Position numbers and translations under genes: made by a program
Assembly (NCBI GenBank): GCA_902572675.1
Contig: CACGGY010000038.1
Span: 1 to 9,082, forward strand
DNA length: 9,082 bases
Reading direction: 5' to 3'
Source of the DNA: an uncultured Prochlorococcus sp.
GTDB lineage: Bacteria > Cyanobacteriota > Cyanobacteriia > PCC-6307 > Cyanobiaceae
Notes under the pieces: generated by a model
Databases searched by the model: none
Told to the model about the DNA's origin: nothing
What the model saw: only the letters and a program-made list of their open reading frames with translations
Shown here: piece after piece, positions 1 through 5,774 of the stretch
Layout of the letters: each line of letters starts with the position of its first letter
Position numbering within the stretch: the first letter of the stretch is position 1

Positions 1-549
1 ACTTTGTATAATTTCTCTCTTGAATGCTTTGTAGCAAGTTTCCATATCCGAGAGATTTAAATCTGTAAAAATATTACTCAACAAAGTAAGAAAACCATTA
101 CCAACTCTATGCCAAAAATAAACTACCCTATGAGGTTGACCTCCTTTGAATCTACTTCCATAAACGACATCAGCTTTATTTTTAATAATTGGATTTATCA
201 TGTTTGGGTAATCTTCGGGATCATATTCAAGATCTGCATCTTGAATAATTACTACTTTTCCTTGAGCAAAACTAATCCCAGTTCTTAATGCTGCCCCTTT
301 CCCTCTATTTTTTTTATGAAATTTTATTTTAATCTGATGATCTTTAATTTTCTCTAAAAATTCTCTGGAGCCATCTGTAGAATAATCATCTACTATGATT
401 ATCTCTTTATTTTTAATTGGGGAGTTTTTTATTTTCTGAATTACTTCTTGAAGTGTATTTATTTCGTTAAAACAAGGTACAACAATTGATAGCAATATAT
501 TACTTGAAATTTGATCATTAACATTAATTTGCATTTTAGGATTTTGCAT
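1..549 (-). CDS. Family 2 glycosyltransferase, DPM1/GtrB-like (3' end cut by window edge)
   Basis: Partial gene: the first 183 codons are present and the C-terminus lies beyond position 1. The protein opens with a short polar leader and then the GT-A fold: LLSIVVPCFNE at about residues 19-29, the nucleotide-binding IIIVDDYSTDGS at 49-60, NRGKGAALRTGI at 78-89, and the metal-binding QDADLEYDPED at 100-110. It continues with VYGSRFKGG and SDMETCYKAFKREI, hallmarks of the dolichyl-phosphate-mannose synthase/GtrB branch, which moves a sugar from UDP or GDP to a polyprenyl phosphate on the cytoplasmic face of the membrane. No membrane segment appears in the visible part. Two in-frame ATGs exist (549 and 534); the first is used here and lies 8 nt after the GtrA-like stop, so the two are surely co-transcribed. 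The donor sugar cannot be read from sequence. UDP-glucose, UDP-glucuronate or UDP-xylose are possible given the upstream gene. Confidence 0.93.
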   Translation of the reverse strand, partial: MQNPKMQINVNDQISSNILLSIVVPCFNEINTLQEVIQKIKNSPIKNKEIIIVDDYSTDGSREFLEKIKDHQIKIKFHKKNRGKGAALRTGISFAQGKVVIIQDADLEYDPEDYPNMINPIIKNKADVVYGSRFKGGQPHRVVYFWHRVGNGFLTLLSNIFTDLNLSDMETCYKAFKREIIQS

Positions 550-557
550 AATAAATA

Positions 558-953
558 CTATTTTAAGAAAACAAAACTTTTCTGGAATCCAAATGATATT
601 AGAGCAAGCAAAGGGATAACAATTAAAGATGCTATATTTTTTGAAATATTGTAAAAATTAATAGTATTTATGAGAATCCAATTAAGATTCCAAATCAAAA
701 TGTTTAAAAAAAGGTATCTTATAAAAAATGACTTTTTTAAAGATTTAATACCAAATACCTTTTTGCCATAAAAATAAAAACCAAAAGTAAAATTAAATAA
801 TTGACTAGCAAATGCAGCAATTATTGTAGGAATTAAAAACAAAAGGACTTGCAAAATAAGATTAGTAAAAATTATATTAAAAGCTCCAAAAAAAATAAAT
901 CTTAGCAATGTTGTATCTAATATTTTTATTCGAAAAAATCTAAATCTAGACAT
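558..953 (-). CDS. GtrA-family membrane protein (putative polyprenyl-P-sugar flippase)
   Basis: A small, very hydrophobic 131-residue protein with four predicted membrane segments, at about residues 17-37, 38-58, 78-98 and 107-128, separated by short basic loops (for example YGKKVFGIKSLKKS). Length, four-helix layout, the LLRFIFFGAFNIIFTN opening and the C-terminal FGFQKSFVFLK ending (compare the usual F-x-x-x-R/K-x-x-V-F) fit the GtrA/DPMS_2 family. Members are thought to translocate undecaprenyl-phosphate-linked sugars across the inner membrane and are typically encoded next to a DPM1-like glycosyltransferase, exactly as here (8 nt upstream of it). The upstream UDP-glucose dehydrogenase ends 25 nt away with no terminator, so all three form one operon. 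The ATG at 953 is the only reasonable start, and no Shine-Dalgarno motif precedes it. GtrA proteins diverge fast, so the family call rests mainly on architecture and context. Confidence 0.87.
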   Translation of the reverse strand: MSRFRFFRIKILDTTLLRFIFFGAFNIIFTNLILQVLLFLIPTIIAAFASQLFNFTFGFYFYGKKVFGIKSLKKSFFIRYLFLNILIWNLNWILINTINFYNISKNIASLIVIPLLALISFGFQKSFVFLK

Positions 954-978
954 GTAAACTATTTAAAATTATTTTTCT

Positions 979-2397
979 TTAAAATTGTGAGTTGTTTTCC
1001 ATTGCATTACCTAAAGTCCATACATTAAATCCTGCTTTATTTGCTTTCTGATAATTAATACAAGACCTCGTATCAAAAACCCATGCAGGCTTGCGCATTA
1101 TTGTATAAATAAAATCCCAATTAATATTATAAAATTCCTCCCACTCAGTTAAAACAACGATGGCATCACTATCTTTTGAGGCTTCTTCAATTGAGTCTTT
1201 TCTGGACCATTTTGTTTCTACCTGATATGAAACAAATTTCAAATCATCTTCTATTTTATCTTTTTCAACTTTTGGATCATAAATTGAAATTTCAGCACCT
1301 TCAAGAAGTAAATCCTTACAAATTTGTATACTAGGTGATTGCCTAGTGTCGTTAGTATTTGCTTTAAATGCAAATCCTAAAATGGTTATTTTTTTACCAG
1401 ATACATTTCCGAAAAGATAATCCAAAATTAATTTTGAAATACGAGATTTTTGCCAATTATTAATATCTACCACCCCTTGCCAATAATTAGCCACATCATC
1501 TAACTTATAATATTCACAAAGATAGACCAAATTTAAAATGTCTTTCTGAAAACAGCTACCACCAAAACCTGGGCCAGCCTTCAAAAACTGTTGGCCTATC
1601 CGATTATCCATACCTACAGCATTTTTAACTTGATTAATATCAGCTCCTGTTTCTTCACAAATTGCTGAGATTGAATTTATGGAAGATATTCTTTGGGCTA
1701 AAAAGGCATTTGAAGTCAATTTTGATAATTCTGAACTCCATAGATTTGTTTTTATAATTTTATGAGCAGGTATCCAATTTAAATAAATGTTAGTTAACAA
1801 TCTTATAGCTTTTTCGTCATCACCTCCTATTAAAACTCTATCTGGATTTTCGAGATCTTTAATCGCTTGTCCCTCAGAAAGAAACTCAGGATTTGATAAA
1901 ACAGAAAAACTTTTTTTTTCTATTTTTAAATCATTTTCTTGAGATCTTAACAAAATATTCTTTATAGTTTCGGCTGTTCTAACAGGTAGAGTACTTTTTT
2001 CAACTACGATGGTATTTGATTTTGCATACTTTGCAATTTGTCTTGCAGATGCTTCAACCCATTTGAGATCACTAGCTTTACCAGCTCCAATTCCTTTTGT
2101 CTTTGTAGGAGTATTAACTGAAATAAATATCATATCTGCATCGCTAATTGCATTTTCAACATTACAAGTAAAAAAAAGATTTTTATTTCTTCTTCTAATA
2201 ATTATTTCTTCTAAACCAGGTTCAAAAATGGGGAGTTTTGAAGTATTTTTGTGATTCCAGGCATTAATTCTTAATTCATTTATGTCTGCCACAGTTATTT
2301 GTATATTTGGACAGTATTTTGCAAAAACTGCCATGGTGGGTCCTCCAACATAACCTGCACCAATACAACAAATTTTTTTTATTTCATTTTTTTCCAT
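979..2397 (-). CDS. ugd: UDP-glucose 6-dehydrogenase, animal/plant-type
   Basis: Oxidises UDP-glucose to UDP-glucuronate with two NAD+ in the cytoplasm, feeding glucuronate and, through the divergent decarboxylase gene, xylose into glycans. With the ATG at 2397 it has 472 residues; an in-frame TTG three codons upstream is possible but less likely. Visible elements are the Rossmann motif KICCIGAGYVGGPT (8-21), VFISVNTPTKTK-like segment IFISVNTPTKTK (90-101), EKSTLPVRTAE (133-143), NPEFLSEG (169-176), the substrate site WSSELSKLTSNAFLAQR (220-236), the catalytic cysteine in FGGSCFQKD (C282), and the C-terminal ILGFAFKANTNDTRQSP. The ICCIGAGYVGGPT start, RINAWN, SSINSISA and SCFQKDILNLVYLCE match human and plant UGDH rather than the shorter AglM/Ugd or WbpA types common in bacteria. 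Human UGDH has a longer C-terminal tail, missing here. First gene of the operon with the GtrA-like and glycosyltransferase genes. Confidence 0.96.
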   Translation of the reverse strand: MEKNEIKKICCIGAGYVGGPTMAVFAKYCPNIQITVADINELRINAWNHKNTSKLPIFEPGLEEIIIRRRNKNLFFTCNVENAISDADMIFISVNTPTKTKGIGAGKASDLKWVEASARQIAKYAKSNTIVVEKSTLPVRTAETIKNILLRSQENDLKIEKKSFSVLSNPEFLSEGQAIKDLENPDRVLIGGDDEKAIRLLTNIYLNWIPAHKIIKTNLWSSELSKLTSNAFLAQRISSINSISAICEETGADINQVKNAVGMDNRIGQQFLKAGPGFGGSCFQKDILNLVYLCEYYKLDDVANYWQGVVDINNWQKSRISKLILDYLFGNVSGKKITILGFAFKANTNDTRQSPSIQICKDLLLEGAEISIYDPKVEKDKIEDDLKFVSYQVETKWSRKDSIEEASKDSDAIVVLTEWEEFYNINWDFIYTIMRKPAWVFDTRSCINYQKANKAGFNVWTLGNAMENNSQF

Positions 2398-2610
2398 AAC
2401 AAACAAATAGATTTATTTCTGTTAGATTTTAAATTTTCAATTTACTAATAAGCTATTTAAATTCCCTCAACATCTTATCATCATATTTTATCCAAACATT
2501 TATTTAATTTAAGTTAACTGATTAATTTAGAGTTTATAGTTAAAGATGTTTATTTAATTTACTATTGAGCATTAAGATATTCAATAAAGAATCAAAAATT
2601 TCCCAAAAAT
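2398..2610. promoter_or_regulatory. Divergent promoter region between ugd and uxs
   Basis: This 213-bp, extremely AT-rich stretch separates two divergent genes for consecutive pathway steps and must hold both promoters. On the plus strand the best -10 candidate is TATAGT at 2535-2540 (five of six consensus bases), with a weak TTAACT at 2514-2519 only 15 nt upstream. On the minus strand several -10-like hexamers (TAAAAT, TATGAT, TAAGAT) cluster around 2475-2490, none with a good -35. A 13-bp direct repeat, TTTATTTAATTTA, occurs at 2499-2511 and 2549-2561. No ORF, hairpin or RNA gene is evident. The promoter assignments are guesses; the function of the region follows from gene orientation. Confidence 0.45.
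2499..2561. repeat. 13-bp direct repeat, 50-bp period, in ugd-uxs intergenic region
   Basis: TTTATTTAATTTA is present at 2499-2511 and again at 2549-2561, start-to-start distance 50 bp, close to five helical turns. The copies flank the TTAACT and TATAGT elements proposed for the uxs promoter. In DNA this AT-rich a 13-mer can recur by chance, so a paired regulator site is only a possibility. Confidence 0.3.
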
Positions 2611-3573
2611 ATGAATTTAAAATTTAATAAAAAAAATAAAACAAGGAACCTTGTTACCGGTGGAGCCGGTTTCTTGGGTTCTCACTTAATTGATAAACTT
2701 ATGAAACTTAATGAAAAAGTAATATGTTTAGATAATTTTTTTACCGGGGATAAATCAAATATATCGCAATGGATTAATCATCCTAATTTCGAAGTAATAA
2801 GGCATGATGTAACTGAACCTATCCAATTAGAAGTAGATAAAATTTGGCATTTAGCATGTCCTGCATCACCAATTCATTATCAGTTAAACCCCATAAAGAC
2901 ATCAAAGACAAGTTTCTTAGGTACTTATAATATGCTTGGTTTAGCAAGAAGAGTAAAAGCTGATTTCTTATTAGCAAGTACAAGTGAGGTCTATGGGGAT
3001 CCAGAAATAAATCCCCAATCTGAAAGCTATAAAGGATCAGTTAATACCACTGGCATAAGAAGTTGTTATGACGAAGGTAAAAGAATAGCAGAAACGTTGT
3101 GTTCAGATTACAAACGAATGCATAACTTAAATATAAGAATTATGAGGATTTTTAATACCTATGGACCCAGAATGAGAGCTGATGATGGAAGGGTTATTAG
3201 TAACTTTATAGTTCAAGCTTTAGAAGGGAATAAGATATCCATCAATGGGGACGGCCTTCAAACTAGATCCTTTTGTTATGTCGATGATCTTATAGAAGGA
3301 ATGTTTAAACTAATGTATACAAATTTAGACACCCCAGTAAATATAGGTAACCCCGAAAATTATACGATTTTAGAATTAGCAAAAAAAATCAGAAACTTAA
3401 TTAATCCCAGTTTAGAATTTAAATTTGATCCAATGCCCCAGGATGATCCTTTACAAAGACAACCTAATATTGAAAAAGCAAAAAAAGAATTAAATTGGGA
3501 ACCAAAAATTAATTTAGATGAAGGTATTAAGTTAACAATCGATTGGTTTAAGAGTAATAACTTACAAAAATAA
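2611..3573 (+). CDS. uxs: UDP-glucuronate decarboxylase (UDP-xylose synthase)
   Basis: Extended short-chain dehydrogenase that converts UDP-glucuronate to UDP-xylose and CO2, using bound NAD+ for a transient C4 oxidation. It has 320 residues, matching bacterial and plant cytosolic UXS. Visible motifs are VTGGAGFLGSHL (15-26), the adenine-ribose acidic residue in CLDNFFTG (39-46), WHLACPASPIHYQ (79-91), STSEVYGDPEINPQ (123-136), and the catalytic Y153 and K157 in RSCYDEGKR, a signature of UXS. It also has RIFNTYGPRM and the UDP-sugar site DGRVISNFIVQAL followed by TRSFCYVDDLIEGM. The start at 2611 leaves about 11 residues before the first strand; no Shine-Dalgarno is seen. The gene is divergent from the UDP-glucose dehydrogenase that supplies its substrate and ends 6 bp from a convergent gene. 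A dTDP-glucose 4,6-dehydratase or UDP-apiose synthase is less likely, because ACPASPIHY and SCYDEGKR are UXS-specific. Confidence 0.96.
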   Translation: MNLKFNKKNKTRNLVTGGAGFLGSHLIDKLMKLNEKVICLDNFFTGDKSNISQWINHPNFEVIRHDVTEPIQLEVDKIWHLACPASPIHYQLNPIKTSKTSFLGTYNMLGLARRVKADFLLASTSEVYGDPEINPQSESYKGSVNTTGIRSCYDEGKRIAETLCSDYKRMHNLNIRIMRIFNTYGPRMRADDGRVISNFIVQALEGNKISINGDGLQTRSFCYVDDLIEGMFKLMYTNLDTPVNIGNPENYTILELAKKIRNLINPSLEFKFDPMPQDDPLQRQPNIEKAKKELNWEPKINLDEGIKLTIDWFKSNNLQK

Positions 3574-3576
3574 TTT

Positions 3577-3594
3577 TCTCTAGTCTGCCAGAGA
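3577..3594. terminator. Possible short bidirectional hairpin between convergent genes
   Basis: TCTCT at 3577-3581 and AGAGA at 3590-3594 form a 5-bp stem with an 8-nt loop, covering the stop codon of the minus-strand dehydratase gene and lying just past the uxs stop. On the plus strand it is followed by TTCTTTTAT, a modest U-rich tract. The stem is short and half AT, so termination here is doubtful. Nothing better is present between the two convergent genes, which are only 6 bp apart. Confidence 0.25.
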
Positions 3595-4608
3595 TTCTTT
3601 TATAAAATCTAGTTTTAAAAGAATTTCAATAATCTCTTCAATATCTAGTCTCCTTGTGTTATGAGATGTATATTCAATTGATTTGGATAAGATTTCCTTA
3701 CCTTCTACAAAAAACTTGTCATAATTTAATCCCCTATTATCTGGGGGAATTCTAAAAAACTTTTCCGATTCCTCAGCCCTGGCCATTTCTTCTCTGGATA
3801 GAAGTGATTCATATAATTTTTCACTATGCCTAGTACCTAGAATTATATTTTCCTTTTTATAATTAAAAATTTTCTTTAATGCTAAGGCTAAGTCAGAAAT
3901 AGTGCATGCAGGTGCCTTCTGTACAAAAATGTCTCCTTTAGAGCCTTTTTCAAAAGCATGCATAACCAATTCAACCGCTTCTTCAAGGCTCATAAGATAT
4001 CTTGTCATATTGGGATCGGTTATTGTTATTGATTTATTAGTTTTTATTTGCTCAACAAACAATGGAATAACTGACCCTCTTGAACACATTACATTTCCAT
4101 ATCGAGTTGCACAAAAAGTAGTTCGATTACTATCTTTGTTAAATAAAGATTTTGAAAGCATCAATTTTTCCATCATTGCCTTTGATATACCCATAGAATT
4201 TATTGGGTAAACAGCTTTATCAGTGCTTAAAAGTACAACTTTTTTTACATTATTAACAAGAGCTGATTTTAAAATATTTTCAGTTCCTAAAATATTTGTT
4301 TTTACTGCTTCTAAAGGATAAAACTCACATGAAGGAACTTGTTTCAAAGCAGCCGCATGAAAAATGTAATCAACTTTATGACATGCTTCAAAAGTGGTTT
4401 CATAGTCTCTTATATCACCAATAAAGAAATTAACTCTTGAATCTTTTACCCTTTTTCTCATCAAATCTTGTTTATTTTCGTCCCTGCTAAATATACGAAT
4501 CTCTCCAATATCGTTTTTTAACAAATAATTAGAAACAGTTCTTCCAAATGAACCTGTTCCACCTGTAATTAAGATAACTTTGTCTTTAAGTTTAAGATTA
4601 AAAGACAT
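3580..4608 (-). CDS. capE: UDP-GlcNAc 4,6-dehydratase/5-epimerase, CapE/WbjB/FnlA type
   Basis: Cytoplasmic SDR that acts on UDP-N-acetylglucosamine to give the 4-keto-6-deoxy intermediate and invert C5, the first step toward UDP-L-FucNAc, UDP-L-QuiNAc or UDP-L-RhaNAc. It is 342 residues, the usual family length. Motifs are ILITGGTGSFG (12-22), IFSRDENKQD (39-48), FIGDIRD (62-68), FHAAALKQVPSCEFYPLEAV (83-102), LLSTDKAVYPINSMGISKA (126-144, with D130, K131, and M139-x3-K143 where most SDRs have Tyr), RYGNVMCSRGSVIPLF, and DPNMTRYLMSLEEAVEL. The tail GTRHSEKLYESLLSREE and YTSHNT is typical of CapE. PseB and FlaA1 relatives lack the Met substitution and this C-terminal part. The upstream reductase gene ends 2 nt before this ATG, and a GGAGG 9 nt from the start lies within that gene's last codons. 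Together these suggest translational coupling. Confidence 0.93.
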   Translation of the reverse strand: MSFNLKLKDKVILITGGTGSFGRTVSNYLLKNDIGEIRIFSRDENKQDLMRKRVKDSRVNFFIGDIRDYETTFEACHKVDYIFHAAALKQVPSCEFYPLEAVKTNILGTENILKSALVNNVKKVVLLSTDKAVYPINSMGISKAMMEKLMLSKSLFNKDSNRTTFCATRYGNVMCSRGSVIPLFVEQIKTNKSITITDPNMTRYLMSLEEAVELVMHAFEKGSKGDIFVQKAPACTISDLALALKKIFNYKKENIILGTRHSEKLYESLLSREEMARAEESEKFFRIPPDNRGLNYDKFFVEGKEILSKSIEYTSHNTRRLDIEEIIEILLKLDFIKESLAD

Positions 4609-4610
4609 AA

Positions 4611-5477
4611 TTAAATTCCTCCAAATTCCCGCATTTCTTGAATAGCTTTATCCCATTTTAAGGGCTTATAGCCAGTTTCTTTTCTAAATTTATTACTATT
4701 CAAAGATCTATCTATTCTTATATTTAAATCCTCTTCAATAAAAAGATCTTTTTTATAAACTTCATTAAGAAGAGATAGCAAACTGTATTTATCTATTTTT
4801 TCACCTGATAAATGATAAAGACCTTGCAACTCAGGATTTGGAATAACATATTTATCCAATACTCTTGCAACTTCCAAAGTTGTAAGGCCAGAATAAATAG
4901 CATTTCTATAACCCTTAATATTTCCTTTCTGAGACAAAAACCAATTTAGCAGTGCTCTATTAGTACCTAATTCTTTCCCAATAAATGAGGTTCTTAGTGT
5001 AATATTTCCATTGTTTGATATTTCTCCTAGGAACTTACTTCTTCCATAAATATCATTCGCATCTGCAAAATCAGTTTCAAGATAATCACCATTCGAGCCA
5101 GAAAAAACGCAATCTGTACTAAAATGAACTAATCGTGCTTTAAATTTTAGGCTCAATTTATTTAGTAAATGAGGGAAAATAGAGTTTACTTTAATGGAAA
5201 TCAAAGGATCATTTGATAACGGATTTTGCTTAACTATTCCTACGCAATTAAAAATAATATTCGGTGAAAGATCATTAAAAATTTGATCTAAATTTTCGAT
5301 ATCTAAAAAATCCTTTTCTATAATTCTTTCACTATTTAAGTAATTAAAAAAATTCAAAATGTTTTTTTTATGTCTTAACAAACCATAAGTTTTAATATTT
5401 GTTCTTTCACCAAAATATTTAAATAATGTATTTCCAAGCATCCCGTTAATCCCAATTATTAATAATTTACGATCCAT
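4611..5477 (-). CDS. RmlD-like NAD(P)-dependent 4-ketosugar reductase (WbvR-like)
   Basis: Extended SDR of the RmlD (dTDP-4-dehydrorhamnose reductase) family, 288 residues from the ATG at 5477; an in-frame TTG at 5510 would add 11 unlikely residues. Visible are the nucleotide-binding LLIIGINGMLGNTLF (5-19), FNCVGIVKQ (76-84), VHFSTDCVFSGSNGDYLETD (117-136, with the catalytic Ser/Thr region), and the Y144-x3-K148 active site in DIYGRSKFLGE. These are followed by TLRTSFIGKE and a substrate-binding C-terminal half with GLYHLSGEKIDKYSLLSLL. In an operon 2 nt upstream of a CapE/WbjB-type dehydratase, it most likely reduces the 4-keto group of the UDP-linked 2-acetamido-6-deoxy-L-hexose intermediate, as the RmlD-like enzyme WbvR does in UDP-L-QuiNAc synthesis. 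It is not the bifunctional CapF, because there is no C-terminal cupin. Genuine dTDP-rhamnose synthesis is less likely, since no rmlA, rmlB or rmlC is nearby. Confidence 0.87.
   Translation of the reverse strand: MDRKLLIIGINGMLGNTLFKYFGERTNIKTYGLLRHKKNILNFFNYLNSERIIEKDFLDIENLDQIFNDLSPNIIFNCVGIVKQNPLSNDPLISIKVNSIFPHLLNKLSLKFKARLVHFSTDCVFSGSNGDYLETDFADANDIYGRSKFLGEISNNGNITLRTSFIGKELGTNRALLNWFLSQKGNIKGYRNAIYSGLTTLEVARVLDKYVIPNPELQGLYHLSGEKIDKYSLLSLLNEVYKKDLFIEEDLNIRIDRSLNSNKFRKETGYKPLKWDKAIQEMREFGGI
4618..4622 (-). promoter_or_regulatory. Shine-Dalgarno site for the capE-like gene
   Basis: GGAGG reads on the minus strand from 4622 to 4618, with 9 nt to the ATG at 4608, and sits inside the last glycine codons of the upstream reductase. 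It is the only near-consensus ribosome binding site at a gene start in this window and fixes the capE-like start codon. Confidence 0.7.
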
Positions 5478-5612
5478 TATCTTAAAACCAAAAATATATA
5501 TATTTTCCAAATCATAACATCATAGAAATAAAAACTATCCAATATTTACTCTTATTCTTCTACCCTATAATTAACTATCAAAAAATGTATTTGTGATATT
5601 AAATAATGGTTC

Positions 5613-5640
5613 TTGATCTAACTTTTATTTTATTGATAAT
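5613..5640 (+). promoter_or_regulatory. Candidate sigma-70-type promoter for the kdsA-like operon
   Basis: TTGATC at 5613-5618 and GATAAT at 5635-5640 are separated by 16 nt, matching four and five of six consensus bases. Transcription would start near 5647, inside the hairpin at 5639-5684, leaving a leader of about 125 nt. An overlapping alternative is TTGATA at 5633-5638 with TATTAA at 5655-5660. Such pairs arise easily by chance in AT-rich DNA. Confidence 0.3.
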
Positions 5641-5684
5641 GAAATTAAATAAAATATTAATTAAGATTTTATTTTTAATTTCAT
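5639..5684. repeat. Long imperfect inverted repeat (AT-rich hairpin)
   Basis: The left arm at 5639-5655 (ATGAAATTAAATAAAAT) and right arm at 5666-5684 are complementary over 17 bp, with only a 2-nt bulge in the right arm and a 10-nt loop. The stem is almost all A-T, with a single G-C pair. It lies about 90 bp upstream of the kdsA-like start and 160 bp upstream of the divergent gene, so it is not a terminator of any visible gene. It could be a 5' leader structure, a regulator site, a terminator for an unseen small RNA, or a relic of a small mobile element. Pairing is certain; function is unknown. Confidence 0.7.
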
Positions 5685-5699
5685 GAATATTCTATTCAT
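5683..5699. promoter_or_regulatory. Dyad ATGAAT-N5-ATTCAT, possible operator
   Basis: Perfect 6-bp arms at 5683-5688 and 5694-5699 are spaced by 5 nt. The left arm overlaps the end of the larger hairpin and also forms the palindrome GAATATTC at 5685-5692. Size and symmetry suit a dimeric regulator, but no regulator gene is in the window and chance is possible. Confidence 0.3.
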
Positions 5700-5774
5700 A
5701 ATTAAATTATCAGAAAACTAATAATCCTATGTTTGTTGTATGATAAAAATCATTTAGACATAGTAAAGTTAATA

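Larger units (their letters stand above)
5478..5774. promoter_or_regulatory. Divergent intergenic region with hairpin and candidate promoters
   Basis: These 297 bp separate the minus-strand UDP-sugar operon from the plus-strand kdsA-like operon and contain no credible ORF. On the minus strand TATGAT at 5516-5511 is a five-of-six -10 match that would give a leader of roughly 30 nt; no well-spaced -35 accompanies it. On the plus strand TTGATC/GATAAT is the best promoter pair (separate entry). A long imperfect inverted repeat and a shorter dyad lie at 5639-5699 (separate entries). No riboswitch or RNA gene is recognised. Confidence 0.45.

Noticed and set aside
2009..2254. 81-codon open frame on the plus strand inside ugd
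   Set aside because: Antisense to conserved UGDH sequence, with low-complexity hydrophobic content and no start context.
5478..5510. TTG start extending the RmlD-like protein by 11 residues
   Set aside because: The ATG at 5477 sits just before the first beta strand as in other RmlD proteins; the extension is only AT-rich filler.
5639..5684. Insertion-sequence terminal inverted repeats
   Set aside because: The arms are only 10 nt apart, with no transposase and no flanking target duplication, so this is a hairpin rather than two IS ends.
5733..5774. TTG start extending the kdsA-like protein by 14 residues
   Set aside because: The ATG at 5775 aligns with the normal KdsA N-terminus and the extension has no family counterpart.
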